Source: Puniceispirillum sp965657105
GTDB lineage: Bacteria > Pseudomonadota > Alphaproteobacteria > Puniceispirillales > Puniceispirillaceae
NCBI RefSeq assembly: GCF_965657105.1
Contig: NZ_CBFHNB010000001.1
Span: 39,683 to 103,682 of the forward strand
DNA length: 64,000 nucleotides
Direction: 5' to 3'
Shown: one piece after another, positions 43,721 through 52,565 of the stretch
Layout: every line of letters starts with the position of its first letter
Numbering within the stretch: position 1 is the first letter of the stretch
Program-made: the position numbers and the translations under genes
Notes under the pieces: generated by a model
The model's database searches: none
What the model was told of the DNA's origin: nothing
Seen by the model: only the letters and a program-made list of their open reading frames with translations

Positions 43721-46264
43721 ATGATCCCCGATACAAACATCACTATCGAAGATAGCGCATCAAGCTGGACCCTCGCTTGGCGATTTGCGCGCCGTGAGAT
43801 GCGCGGTAGCCTACGTCGGTTCCGGGTATTTTTGGGCGCCTTATTATTAGGTGTTGCCGCTATCGGAACGGTTGGGTCAGTTGCCGATGCCATGCGCAAT
43901 GGTATTGCCAATAATGCACGTGTTTTGCTGGGTGGAGATATTGAGCTTAGCAGTCGGCACACACCGCCTGACACCGAAATCATATCCATGGCTCAAGACT
44001 ATGGCACAGTGTCACAAGTGGTTCAGATGCGCGCCATGCTTCAAGCCACAGACCAGCGCAAGCTTGTCGAATTAAAAGCTGTTGATGATATGTGGCCATT
44101 GGTCGGTAATGTCGACATTGAAGGCGCACCATCATTATCAGCAGCGCTCGCAGATAAAGGCGTTGTTGCAGACCCGTCGCTTTTACGTTCCCTTAACCTT
44201 GAAATTGGTGACGAAGCCCGTCTTGGTGATACAACTGTGCGCATTGCGGCCAATCTGGTCACCGAGCCTGATCGATCAATCAGCTTTGTCAGCTTTGGGC
44301 CGCGTGTCTTGATATCAAATGACACCCTTGCTGAGACAGGATTACAACAACCAGGTTCATTCATCAGTTACAAAACACGCCTCATCCTCGACAACCCCGT
44401 TGATAATGATGCTGTTACCAGCGCTTTGCTTGCGCGCGCGCAAAGCACTCATGTCCGTGTACGCAACCTACTTGATGCGGCACCTGGATTTGATACATTC
44501 ATCAATCAAGCTGAAATTTTTCTGGTGCTTGTTGGTTTGACAGCTTTGCTTATTGGTGGCCTTGGCGTTGCTGGTGCTGTGCGCGCATGGCTAACCAGCC
44601 GGATGCCGGTGATCGCGACGTTGAAATGTCTTGGGGCACCATCCAAGCTGATTTTTCGCATCTATCTGCTTCAGGTTATGTCGATCGCCATGGTTGGCGT
44701 CATAGCTGGCGTGACAGTGGGTGCCGTTGCGCCTCTTTTTGCCATCGACATCCTCTCGAGTTATGTGACCGTGCCACTTGATATAACACTTTATCCCAGA
44801 CCTCTACTCATCGCTGCTGGCTTTGGCATCGGCACCTCATTTCTATTTGCTTTATGGCCGCTTGCCAAAGCAGAAGAAGTGCGTGCGGCGCATCTGTTCC
44901 GCAGTCTGAATGATATGCCAGGCGGTTTACCCAAGCCGCTTTATGTGGGCATCAGCCTGATAGCCGTTATCGCCTTGAGCGTGCTGGCTTTTCTGGCCAC
45001 TGGCAATCTGCTGATGACGGTCAGTTTTATTGGCGGGTCGATCCTGTCGCTTTTCCTGTTGGCGGGACTTGGTGATGCGATGGTCTTTGTCCTACGCCGG
45101 ATACCAGCCCCGCAAATTGTTCCCATTCGCCTTGCCTTGTCAGCCATCACCAGACCGGGGTCACCAGTACGGTCAATGGTTATTGCCTTTGGGCTTGGCC
45201 TATCAGTTCTGGTCGCCGTATCGGTAAGCGAGGCTAATCTGAACCGGCAGATTGATGCGCGTGTCGCCGAAGATGCGCCAGCCTGGTTTTTCATCGATAT
45301 CCAGCCGCATCAGATTGATGCTTTTGAGACCATTGCGAGCAATATTACAGGCATTTCGAACATCACCAAAACGCCTATGTTGCGGGGGCGCGTATCAGCG
45401 CTAAATGGCGTTTTATCATCAGAGATTGATGCGCCTCCCGGCGCGGAATGGGTCTTGCGTGGTGATCGTGCCCTGACCTGGTCAGCCACCCCGCCGAAAG
45501 GTAGCAATATTGTCGAAGGGACATGGTGGCCAGACGATTATAAAGGGCCGCCACTTGTATCGATGGCCAAGGAAGAAGCTGACGAGTTTGGGTTGGTTCT
45601 TGGTGATACTATCAGCGTCAATGTTTTGGGGCGCAATGTTACGGCAAAGATTGTCAATTTCCGCGATATTGAATGGCAAAGTTTCAATATCAATTTCCTG
45701 TTCGTGCTGTCGCCAGGCGTTCTGGATAAAGCACCGCATAGCTGGATCGCCACAACCGACGCTGTGGATGATGATGCTACGGACGCGGTCGAACGCGCAG
45801 TGACCAATCAATTTTCAAATGTTTCGGCAGTGTCGGTCAAAGAAGCGGTGCGCGTGGCACAACGCGTCATTGGCTTGCTTGGTGGGGCTGTCCAGATCAC
45901 CGCGCTTGTGACACTGGTTGCTGGGATTGCCGTTTTGGCAGGTACGGTTGCCAGCACCGAAGCCCAGCGCCTTTCGGATAGTGTGATTTTAAAAGTGCTT
46001 GGTGCCACCCGATTATCGATCAGCATTGCTTGGTTTCTGGAATATGCCTTCCTTGGTATTTTGGCGGGTATTGCGGCGGCCATCATTGGGTCACTAGCCA
46101 GCTATGGTCTGGTTGCCCAAATTTTGAATATCGAATTCGAGCTTGATATTATGCTGGTTCTGATCACCACATTGGCAGGCGCAGGAGCAACAGCTTTACT
46201 AGGTCTTGCGGGCGCGGTTAAAACCCTTGGCCATAAACCGGGCCCTCTATTGCGCGAAGTTTAG
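43721..46264 (+). CDS. ybbP: ABC transporter permease, YbbP/FtsX family
   Basis: 847 aa from ATG 43721, 4 nt after the ybbA stop; a longer in-frame reading to 43625 overlaps ybbA. Two FtsX-type repeats with large periplasmic domains: one membrane segment near the N-terminus (FLGALLLGVAAIGTVGSVAD), clusters around 270-430 and 460-510, and a final one at 740-840. MacB-like mechanotransmission permease partnering YbbA. Confidence 0.92.
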   Translation: MIPDTNITIEDSASSWTLAWRFARREMRGSLRRFRVFLGALLLGVAAIGTVGSVADAMRNGIANNARVLLGGDIELSSRHTPPDTEIISMAQDYGTVSQVVQMRAMLQATDQRKLVELKAVDDMWPLVGNVDIEGAPSLSAALADKGVVADPSLLRSLNLEIGDEARLGDTTVRIAANLVTEPDRSISFVSFGPRVLISNDTLAETGLQQPGSFISYKTRLILDNPVDNDAVTSALLARAQSTHVRVRNLLDAAPGFDTFINQAEIFLVLVGLTALLIGGLGVAGAVRAWLTSRMPVIATLKCLGAPSKLIFRIYLLQVMSIAMVGVIAGVTVGAVAPLFAIDILSSYVTVPLDITLYPRPLLIAAGFGIGTSFLFALWPLAKAEEVRAAHLFRSLNDMPGGLPKPLYVGISLIAVIALSVLAFLATGNLLMTVSFIGGSILSLFLLAGLGDAMVFVLRRIPAPQIVPIRLALSAITRPGSPVRSMVIAFGLGLSVLVAVSVSEANLNRQIDARVAEDAPAWFFIDIQPHQIDAFETIASNITGISNITKTPMLRGRVSALNGVLSSEIDAPPGAEWVLRGDRALTWSATPPKGSNIVEGTWWPDDYKGPPLVSMAKEEADEFGLVLGDTISVNVLGRNVTAKIVNFRDIEWQSFNINFLFVLSPGVLDKAPHSWIATTDAVDDDATDAVERAVTNQFSNVSAVSVKEAVRVAQRVIGLLGGAVQITALVTLVAGIAVLAGTVASTEAQRLSDSVILKVLGATRLSISIAWFLEYAFLGILAGIAAAIIGSLASYGLVAQILNIEFELDIMLVLITTLAGAGATALLGLAGAVKTLGHKPGPLLREV

Positions 46265-46309
46265 AAGATACAGTTGCGATAGGACGATCTATCGGCTATG
46301 ACATGCCTC

Positions 46310-47533
46310 ATGAGCACGCAAAATATAAAAAAAGTTGTTCTCGCCTATTCTGGTGGTTTGGACACATCGGTCATTCTGCGGTGGTTGCAAGATCACTATA
46401 ACGCAGAGGTTGTAACCTTTACCGCCGATATTGGCCAGGGTGAAGATATAGAACCGGCACGCGCCAAAGCCGAACTCATGGGCATAAAGCAAATCTATAT
46501 TGAAGATTTACGCGAAGAATTTGTCCGTGACTATGTGTTTCCAATGTTTCGCGCTAATCCGCTTTATGAGGGATGCTATCTTCTTGGCACCTCGATCGCG
46601 CGCCCGCTGATTGCAAAACGCCAGATTGAAATTGCCCGCGAAGTCGGTGCCGAAGCTGTATCACATGGTGCCACAGGCAAAGGCAACGACCAGGTTCGTT
46701 TCGAACTAGCCTATTATGCGCTACAGCCTGATATCAAAGTCATCGCGCCATGGCGTGAGTGGGATCTTGGCTCACGCACAAAGCTGATTGCTTATGCCGA
46801 ACAAAACCAGATACCCATTCCAAAAGATAAACGAGGCGAAGCCCCGTTTAGCGTAGATGCCAATCTGCTTCATATTTCGGCTGAAGGAAAAGTGTTGGAA
46901 GACCCATGGGTCGCGCCAGAAGAATATGTATTCTCGCGTAGCGTGTCGCCAGAGGACGCGCCAAACAAGGCCACTGAAATCGAAATCACCTTTAAATCAG
47001 GTGATCCTGTCGCCATTGATGGGATTGAAATGTCGCCTGCCACCTTGCTGACCAAGCTGAATGAACTTGGTGGGGCTAACGGCATTGGCCGGCTTGATCT
47101 GGTGGAAAACCGCTTTGTTGGCATGAAGTCACGCGGCGTTTATGAAACGCCTGGCGGCACTGTTTTGCTGACCGCGCGACGGGCGATGGAATCAATCACG
47201 CTTGATCGGGGTGCTGCCCATCAAAAAGACGAACTGATGCCGCGCTATGCTGAACTTATTTATAATGGGTTTTGGTTCTCGCCTGAACGTGAAATGCTTC
47301 AAGCGGCTATCGATAGCTGCCGTGATCTGGTCAATGGTGTCGTGCGGTTGCGCCTTTATAAAGGCAATGTCATTGTAACAGGCCGCAAATCACCTAATTC
47401 ACTTTACAATGCCGATCTGGTCACCTTTGAAGAAGGTGCCGTTGATTACGATCATAGCGACGCGCACGGTTTTATCCGCCTTAACGCGCTACGGCTTCGG
47501 GTGAATAAGCTAACCCAAGACGGCAAGAATTAG
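46310..47533 (+). CDS. argG: Argininosuccinate synthase
   Basis: 407 aa from ATG 46310 (MSTQNIKKVVLAYSGGLDTS); an ATG at 46298 is possible. ATP-pyrophosphatase P-loop AYSGGLDTSVIL, HGATGKGNDQVRFEL and SVDANLLHISAEGKVLEDPW are diagnostic. It joins citrulline and aspartate in arginine synthesis. It follows ybbP by 45 nt on the same strand, with no functional link apparent. Confidence 0.96.
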   Translation: MSTQNIKKVVLAYSGGLDTSVILRWLQDHYNAEVVTFTADIGQGEDIEPARAKAELMGIKQIYIEDLREEFVRDYVFPMFRANPLYEGCYLLGTSIARPLIAKRQIEIAREVGAEAVSHGATGKGNDQVRFELAYYALQPDIKVIAPWREWDLGSRTKLIAYAEQNQIPIPKDKRGEAPFSVDANLLHISAEGKVLEDPWVAPEEYVFSRSVSPEDAPNKATEIEITFKSGDPVAIDGIEMSPATLLTKLNELGGANGIGRLDLVENRFVGMKSRGVYETPGGTVLLTARRAMESITLDRGAAHQKDELMPRYAELIYNGFWFSPEREMLQAAIDSCRDLVNGVVRLRLYKGNVIVTGRKSPNSLYNADLVTFEEGAVDYDHSDAHGFIRLNALRLRVNKLTQDGKN

Positions 47534-47546
47534 AGCCTAATTACGT

Positions 47547-47774
47547 CTATTCAGGCACACAGACATTACCAACTGTACCATCACGGTTAACCTGTTTTAA
47601 GGCGACCGTCCCCGTTGGCGCTAATGCGAATCCCGATTGACGCATGCCTGTTGGACAGGGCGATACAACAGCCCATTCATAAACCGCATTACCGTTACTA
47701 TGTTCACGGAACTCTTGGACATTATCTGATGTAAATGCCGCCACAAGCCCAACCACTAAAATGAGTCCTAGCAT
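47547..47774 (-). CDS. Small single-pass membrane or secreted protein, unknown
   Basis: 75 aa from ATG 47774, preceded by a very good ribosome site (AAAGGA, 7 nt). One hydrophobic N-terminal segment (MLGLILVVGLVAAF) and a polar remainder with two Cys (VSPCPTGM and GNVCVPE) that could pair outside the cytoplasm. I do not recognise a family. It converges on argG with a 13-nt gap. The start quality is the main reason to call it real. Confidence 0.65.
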   Translation of the reverse strand: MLGLILVVGLVAAFTSDNVQEFREHSNGNAVYEWAVVSPCPTGMRQSGFALAPTGTVALKQVNRDGTVGNVCVPE

Positions 47775-47897
47775 TATCTTTCCTTTGTTTAAGATGGTGT
47801 GGTTCAATAGTCTGATAGTTAGTCATTTCGAAAAGCAGACTTTCGATTCGCTTAACTTAACTTCAAAATATGGCAAAAATCAGCCGTAAAAACGACA

Positions 47898-47927
47898 GAA
47901 CCCGCCAAGTGATCCTGGCGGGTTCAA
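47898..47927 (-). terminator. Terminator of sodB
   Basis: GAACCCGCCA and TGGCGGGTTC form a 10-bp stem with an 8-nt loop, followed on the minus strand by TGTCGTTTTTA. It lies about 33 nt beyond the sodB stop. Confidence 0.8.
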
Positions 47928-47959
47928 TCATGTTAGATCATGTCACGACGACATTATGG

Positions 47960-48559
47960 CTAGAGTTGTGCCGCCACAAATTCCCAATTGACCAGATTAT
48001 CGAGGAAATTCGACAGGTAATCAGGACGCTTATTTCGAAAATCGATATAATAGGAATGTTCCCATACATCACAACCGAGCAAAGCTGTCTGACCAAAACA
48101 TAGGGGATTAACGCCATTTTCGGTCTTGGTGACTTGTAAACCACCATCGGCATTCTTTACCAACCAGCACCAGCCAGAACCAAATTGCGACGCGCCCGCA
48201 GCTTTAAACGCATCGGTAAACGCATCAACACTGCCAAAGCTCTCAATCAGTGCTTTTTCCAACTCAGATGGCATAGCGCTTTTGCCAGGTCCCATCATCT
48301 CCCAGAATTGCATATGGTTCCAGTGCTGTGACGCATTATTAAATATACCGTTCTGCGCTACCGCATCGGCTTGATAAGTGCCGGTAATGATGTCTTCGAG
48401 TGATTTATTTTCCCACTCGGTGCCCGCAACCAGCTTGTTGCCATTAACGACATAGGCGTTGTGATGCAGGTCATGATGGTATTCTAGGGTTTCTGCGCTC
48501 ATGCCAAGTTCGGCTAACGCATCATGTGAATAAGGTAGGTCGGGTAGTGTGAATGCCAT
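47960..48559 (-). CDS. sodB: Superoxide dismutase, Fe type
   Basis: 199 aa. Metal ligands are seen as the His in LEYHHDLHHNAYV, the His in NNASQHWNHMQFW, and Asp/His in LLGCDVWEHSYYIDFRN. FGSGWCWLV and the Gln-containing SQHWNH/ASQFGS context favour the iron form. Removes superoxide in the cytoplasm. Its terminator follows. The small membrane protein gene downstream has its own ribosome site. Confidence 0.94.
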   Translation of the reverse strand: MAFTLPDLPYSHDALAELGMSAETLEYHHDLHHNAYVVNGNKLVAGTEWENKSLEDIITGTYQADAVAQNGIFNNASQHWNHMQFWEMMGPGKSAMPSELEKALIESFGSVDAFTDAFKAAGASQFGSGWCWLVKNADGGLQVTKTENGVNPLCFGQTALLGCDVWEHSYYIDFRNKRPDYLSNFLDNLVNWEFVAAQL

Positions 48560-48705
48560 ATCAGCCTCCGGATGTTACGAGAAATTATTCTATTCCCTAC
48601 ATACACCTCATTTCATTTTCGATAAACATTAAGATGAAAAAATGTATATTATTCTTGTAATCAAATTTGATGTCCGCACTCAGCCAGATGGTGCAAGCAG
48701 GGACA

Positions 48706-48750
48706 CCGACAGACAAGAGCCGACAGACTAAGAGCCAACAGATAAGAGAT
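48706..48750. repeat. Imperfect 15-nt tandem repeat before the gamma carbonic anhydrase gene
   Basis: Three imperfect copies of a unit close to CAGACTAAGAGCCAA lie directly upstream of the ATG at 48758, in the untranslated leader. Copy differences include a 1-nt length change, as expected from slippage. Confidence 0.55.
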
Positions 48751-48757
48751 AAAACTG

Positions 48758-49375
48758 ATGACCGAAGACAGCGATAATATGCCGGCCTCGCCGCATAAGC
48801 CATATATTGCGCCATTCATGGGGATATCACCCGAAATTGACATGACGGTCTTTATGGCCGCAACCGCTGCCATCATTGGTGCCGTGCGCATCGGCAAAAA
48901 CAGCAGTATCTGGCATCACGTCACCATACGGGGCGATAATAACTATATCACCATCGGCGAAGGCACTAATATCCAGGATAATAGCTGTGTCCATATAGAC
49001 AGCATCACATACCCGACAATCATCGGTAATTTTGTCACTATCGGTCATGGCGCGATTATTCACGCTTGCACGATTGGCGATTATGGCTTTGTTGGCATGG
49101 GTGCCATTGTCATGGATGGTGCCACCATTGAAACGACTGGTATGCTGGCTGCCGGAGCCATGCTGACAGCGGGCAAGACCATTCCGGCTGGTGAATTATG
49201 GGCTGGCAGACCAGCCAAGAAAATGCGCGATCTGACAGCTAAAGAACTGACATTCAATCAACGCTCGGCACATCATTATATCGAAGTCGCACGGGCACAT
49301 CGCCTTGGCAAGGATGGCGCGCCTTTTGATAATATGCATTACCGCCCCTTGCCCCTGCGTGTGGACAAGACGTAA
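48758..49375 (+). CDS. Gamma-carbonic-anhydrase-like hexapeptide-repeat protein
   Basis: 205 aa left-handed beta-helix. Hexapeptide turns run through IRIGKNSSIWHHVTIRGDNN-like repeats to about residue 150; the metal His are in CVHIDS and IGHGAIIHACTIGD. C-terminal helix with LWAGRPAKKMRDLTAKE. Members are zinc/iron gamma carbonic anhydrases or related proteins (YrdA/PaaY) with uncertain activity. AAGAG-rich repeat sequence sits in place of a normal ribosome site. Confidence 0.88.
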   Translation: MTEDSDNMPASPHKPYIAPFMGISPEIDMTVFMAATAAIIGAVRIGKNSSIWHHVTIRGDNNYITIGEGTNIQDNSCVHIDSITYPTIIGNFVTIGHGAIIHACTIGDYGFVGMGAIVMDGATIETTGMLAAGAMLTAGKTIPAGELWAGRPAKKMRDLTAKELTFNQRSAHHYIEVARAHRLGKDGAPFDNMHYRPLPLRVDKT

Positions 49376-49450
49376 TAACTTGAAAATCATACACACTCGG
49401 TGCATGAACAAATTCAACCTGATCTGGAAGACATAGATGGAGATAATTCG

Positions 49451-50902
49451 ATGCACTTAAAAAACCCTGCTTTATTGCGATCCCAAGCCTATATCAATGG
49501 TGCGTGGGTATCGGCGGCTGATGGGAAAACCTTTGCTGTACATAATCCGGTATCAGGCGACGTGATTGCACAGGTTGCCGATCTGGGCGCAGCTGAAATT
49601 ACCGCGGCGATTGACGCATCGGTGCCAGCCCAAAAAGCATGGGCCGCGCGCACCGCCAAGGATCGCGCGATGGTTATGCGCAAATGGTATGATCTGGCCA
49701 TGGCGAATGCTGATGATTTGGCTGTGATCCTGACCACCGAAATGGGCAAGCCGCTTAGCGAAGCCAAAGGCGAGATTGCCTATGGTTCCAGCTTTATTGA
49801 CTGGTTCGCCGAAGAAGCGCGCCGGATTAGCGGTGATGTTCTGGAAAGCCCTATACCAGGCAAGCGTATGCTCACATTGAAGCAGCCTATTGGTGTGTTT
49901 GGTGCGATCACGCCGTGGAATTTTCCTAATGCCATGATCACCCGCAAGGTGGCACCGGGCATCGCCGCCGGATGCGCCTGTGTGCTGAAACCGGCTGAAC
50001 AGACACCTTTGTCAGCACTTGCACTGGCGGTATTGGCGCATGAAGCGGGCATTCCAGCAGGCATTTTGAATATTGTCACTGGCATGGATGCCCCCGCCAT
50101 TGGCAAAGCCTTATGCGATGATCCACGCATCCGCAAGATGACCTTTACCGGATCAACCGAAGTTGGCCGTATCCTGATGCGCGAATGCGCCGATACAGTC
50201 AAGAAGATGAGCCTTGAGCTAGGCGGTAACGCCCCACTGATTGTGTTTGATGATGCCGATCTTGATGACGCTGTCGAAGGTGCTTTGCTGTCAAAATTCC
50301 GCAATGCAGGGCAGACTTGTGTTTGTGCAAACCGGATTTTTGTTCAGGATGGCATTTACGATGCCTTTGCCAAAAAACTGACCGCGCGCGTCGCCAGCAT
50401 GAAAGTCGGTGACGGTATGGATGCTGGCGTCGAGCAGGGGCCGATCATTGACGAACAAGGCTTTGCCAAAATCGTCGCCCATATCGATGACGCCCGCGCC
50501 AAAGGTGCAACCGTCACAACTGGCGGTGTGCCACATGAACGTGGTGGCACCTTCTTTGCGCCAACCGTGCTGACCGATATGGATAAATCGATGCAGCTAT
50601 TTAGCGAGGAAACCTTTGGTCCTGTTGCTGGCCTGTTCAAATTCTCCGATGAAGCCGAGGTGATCGCCGCCGCTAATGATACTGAATTTGGTCTGGCGGC
50701 CTATCTCTTCACTAAAGATTCTGCCCGCCTATTTCGTGTTAGTGAGGCGCTTGAATATGGCATTGTCTCAGTCAATACGGGTATTTTTTCATCCGAAGTG
50801 GGGCCATTTGGCGGGGTCAAAAATTCGGGTCTTGGCCGCGAAGGTTCAAAATACGGTATCGATGAATTTCTGGAAATCAAATTGCTTTGTATTGGTGACT
50901 AA
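49451..50902 (+). CDS. gabD: Succinate-semialdehyde dehydrogenase
   Basis: 483 aa from ATG 49451 (GGAGA 7 nt upstream). ALDH motifs: GAITPWNFPNAMITRKVAPG, FTGSTEVGRILM, LELGGNAPLIVFDDAD (general-base Glu) and NAGQTCVCANRIF (catalytic Cys). The NAMITRK and GQTCVCANR segments are typical of GabD, which oxidises succinate semialdehyde from GABA or other routes to succinate. A bidirectional terminator separates it from the convergent reductase gene. Confidence 0.9.
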   Translation: MHLKNPALLRSQAYINGAWVSAADGKTFAVHNPVSGDVIAQVADLGAAEITAAIDASVPAQKAWAARTAKDRAMVMRKWYDLAMANADDLAVILTTEMGKPLSEAKGEIAYGSSFIDWFAEEARRISGDVLESPIPGKRMLTLKQPIGVFGAITPWNFPNAMITRKVAPGIAAGCACVLKPAEQTPLSALALAVLAHEAGIPAGILNIVTGMDAPAIGKALCDDPRIRKMTFTGSTEVGRILMRECADTVKKMSLELGGNAPLIVFDDADLDDAVEGALLSKFRNAGQTCVCANRIFVQDGIYDAFAKKLTARVASMKVGDGMDAGVEQGPIIDEQGFAKIVAHIDDARAKGATVTTGGVPHERGGTFFAPTVLTDMDKSMQLFSEETFGPVAGLFKFSDEAEVIAAANDTEFGLAAYLFTKDSARLFRVSEALEYGIVSVNTGIFSSEVGPFGGVKNSGLGREGSKYGIDEFLEIKLLCIGD

Positions 50903-50921
50903 TCACCCCCCTTGCACCATG

Positions 50922-50951
50922 AAAAAAGGCCGGAGAAATCCGGCCTTTTTC
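50922..50951. terminator. Bidirectional terminator between gabD and the HIBADH-like gene
   Basis: An 11-bp perfect stem (AAAAAGGCCGG / CCGGCCTTTTT, 6-nt loop AGAAAT) has A-runs on the left and T-runs on the right, so it works in both directions for the two convergent genes. Confidence 0.93.
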
Positions 50952-50970
50952 ATACGCATGATTTACAAAG

Positions 50971-51840
50971 CTAGGTTTTCCGTAACCGCCGGATCAGGCT
51001 GGATGTGTCATTCCGGCCATGGCCATCGGCACTCAGCTCGTCATAATAGCCAGCAACAATTTTCGTGACTGGCAGTGGGGCACCATTCTGCGCCGCTTCG
51101 GCCAGACAGATCCGCAAATCCTTGCGCATCCAGTCAACGGCAAAGCCAAAATCAAATTCGTTCGCTACCATCGTATGGCCGCGATTGACCATCTGCCATG
51201 ATTGCGCCGCGCCGCCTGAAATCGCCTCGAGCAATTTATCCGTATCAAGACCCGCTTCTGTAGCAAAATTCAAGGCTTCGGACAGACCTTGAACCAGACC
51301 AGCGATACAGATCTGATTCGCCATCTTGGCTTGCTGGCCTTTGCCAGCACCGCCCATATGCACAACGCGCGCACTATAGCATTCGATCACCGGCAAAGCC
51401 GTGGCAAAGGCGTCATCATCGCCACCAATCATCACTGTCAGCTTGCCATTTTCAGCACCTGCCTGCCCACCTGACACTGGCGCGTCAAGTGACGCAAAAT
51501 TATGCGCCCGCGCCGCCGCGTCAAGTTGCCGGGCGACATCCGCCGACACTGTACTATTATCAATATAGACAGCGCCGTCACGCATCGCGCCAAACGCGCC
51601 ATCGTCACCCAGCGCCACTGCCAGCGCATCTGGATCATCGCCAACACAGGCAAATACGAAATCCGCCCCAGCCGCGGCCAAAGCTGGTGTCGGAGCCAAT
51701 GCACCACCATGTTTAGCCACCCAGCTTTCAGCTTTAGATGTTGTGCGGTTATAGACCGTAACCTCATGCCCTGCCGCTGCGATATGACCTGCCATGGGGA
51801 AACCCATAACGCCGAGACCCAGAAATGCTACCTTTGCCAT
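50971..51840 (-). CDS. 3-hydroxyisobutyrate dehydrogenase-family reductase (MmsB/GarR type)
   Basis: 289 aa. N-terminal NAD-binding VAFLGLGVMGFPMAGHIAAAGH, substrate loop DAPVSGGQAGAENGKLTVMIGG, and the catalytic Lys in AKMANQICIAG. Family members reduce or oxidise 3-hydroxyisobutyrate, tartronate semialdehyde or succinate semialdehyde. Next to gabD and in a genome with mmsA, valine breakdown or semialdehyde reduction is likely; the exact substrate is undecided. Confidence 0.85.
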   Translation of the reverse strand: MAKVAFLGLGVMGFPMAGHIAAAGHEVTVYNRTTSKAESWVAKHGGALAPTPALAAAGADFVFACVGDDPDALAVALGDDGAFGAMRDGAVYIDNSTVSADVARQLDAAARAHNFASLDAPVSGGQAGAENGKLTVMIGGDDDAFATALPVIECYSARVVHMGGAGKGQQAKMANQICIAGLVQGLSEALNFATEAGLDTDKLLEAISGGAAQSWQMVNRGHTMVANEFDFGFAVDWMRKDLRICLAEAAQNGAPLPVTKIVAGYYDELSADGHGRNDTSSLIRRLRKT

Positions 51841-51975
51841 TTGACTACCCTTTGGATTGATCTAAAATATACTATTGACGTTGAATTGAACCTAGTCATT
51901 TTGCGAATGCTGACTATACTCAGTCTCATAATGATCGCCTTCGGGCCATCCAATCAAGTGGGAATAGCTTACCTC

Positions 51976-52518
51976 ATGACTGTATTGTCCAGCCAGCACG
52001 AAATTGAAATACTGATTACCGAAACTGAAATTGAGGCACGCACCAATCAGCTGGCACATATTATTTCGGATCACTATAGCGGCACCGATCAGCTTGTTGT
52101 TGTTGGCTTGTTGCGTGGCTCGTTCATTTTCATTGCCGATCTTGTGCGCCGGCTTGATCTGCCGGTCGAGGTCGATTTCATGACAGTATCTTCCTATGGC
52201 GATAAAATGGAATCATCGCGTCAGGTTCGCATCCTGAATGATCTGGATGGGTCAATCAAAGACCGTGATGTGTTGATCGTCGAGGATATCATCGATACTG
52301 GCCACACATTGTCACAGGTTTTAAAAATCCTGCAGACACGCCAACCAAAATCAATTGCCATCTGCACCCTATTAAACAAGCCATCACGACGCGAAGTCGA
52401 TGTTGACATTGACTGGATTGGGTTTGATATCCCAGATGAGTTCGTGATTGGCTATGGCATCGATTTTGCCCAGCAAGGCCGCAATCTGCCGCATATCGGC
52501 ATTGTCAAAAAATCCTGA
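51976..52518 (+). CDS. hpt: Hypoxanthine phosphoribosyltransferase
   Basis: 180 aa from ATG 51976, the usual size. PRPP-binding signature VLIVEDIIDTGHTL, LLRGSFIFIADLVRRL near residue 45, and DFMTVSSYGD. Salvages hypoxanthine/guanine with PRPP, the opposite fate to the xanthine dehydrogenase route at the left end. The frame stays open upstream to 51502, but that part overlaps the reductase gene on the other strand and lacks family similarity. Confidence 0.93.
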   Translation: MTVLSSQHEIEILITETEIEARTNQLAHIISDHYSGTDQLVVVGLLRGSFIFIADLVRRLDLPVEVDFMTVSSYGDKMESSRQVRILNDLDGSIKDRDVLIVEDIIDTGHTLSQVLKILQTRQPKSIAICTLLNKPSRREVDVDIDWIGFDIPDEFVIGYGIDFAQQGRNLPHIGIVKKS

Positions 52519-52565
52519 ATGCGGCCACCACCTAGAAACAGCGCGTAAAGCTCTGCACCTAGGGT

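Noticed and set aside
51502..51975. 158-codon N-terminal extension of Hpt
   Set aside because: It overlaps the HIBADH-type gene on the other strand, has shadow-like composition and lies outside the phosphoribosyltransferase fold; ATG 51976 gives the normal length.
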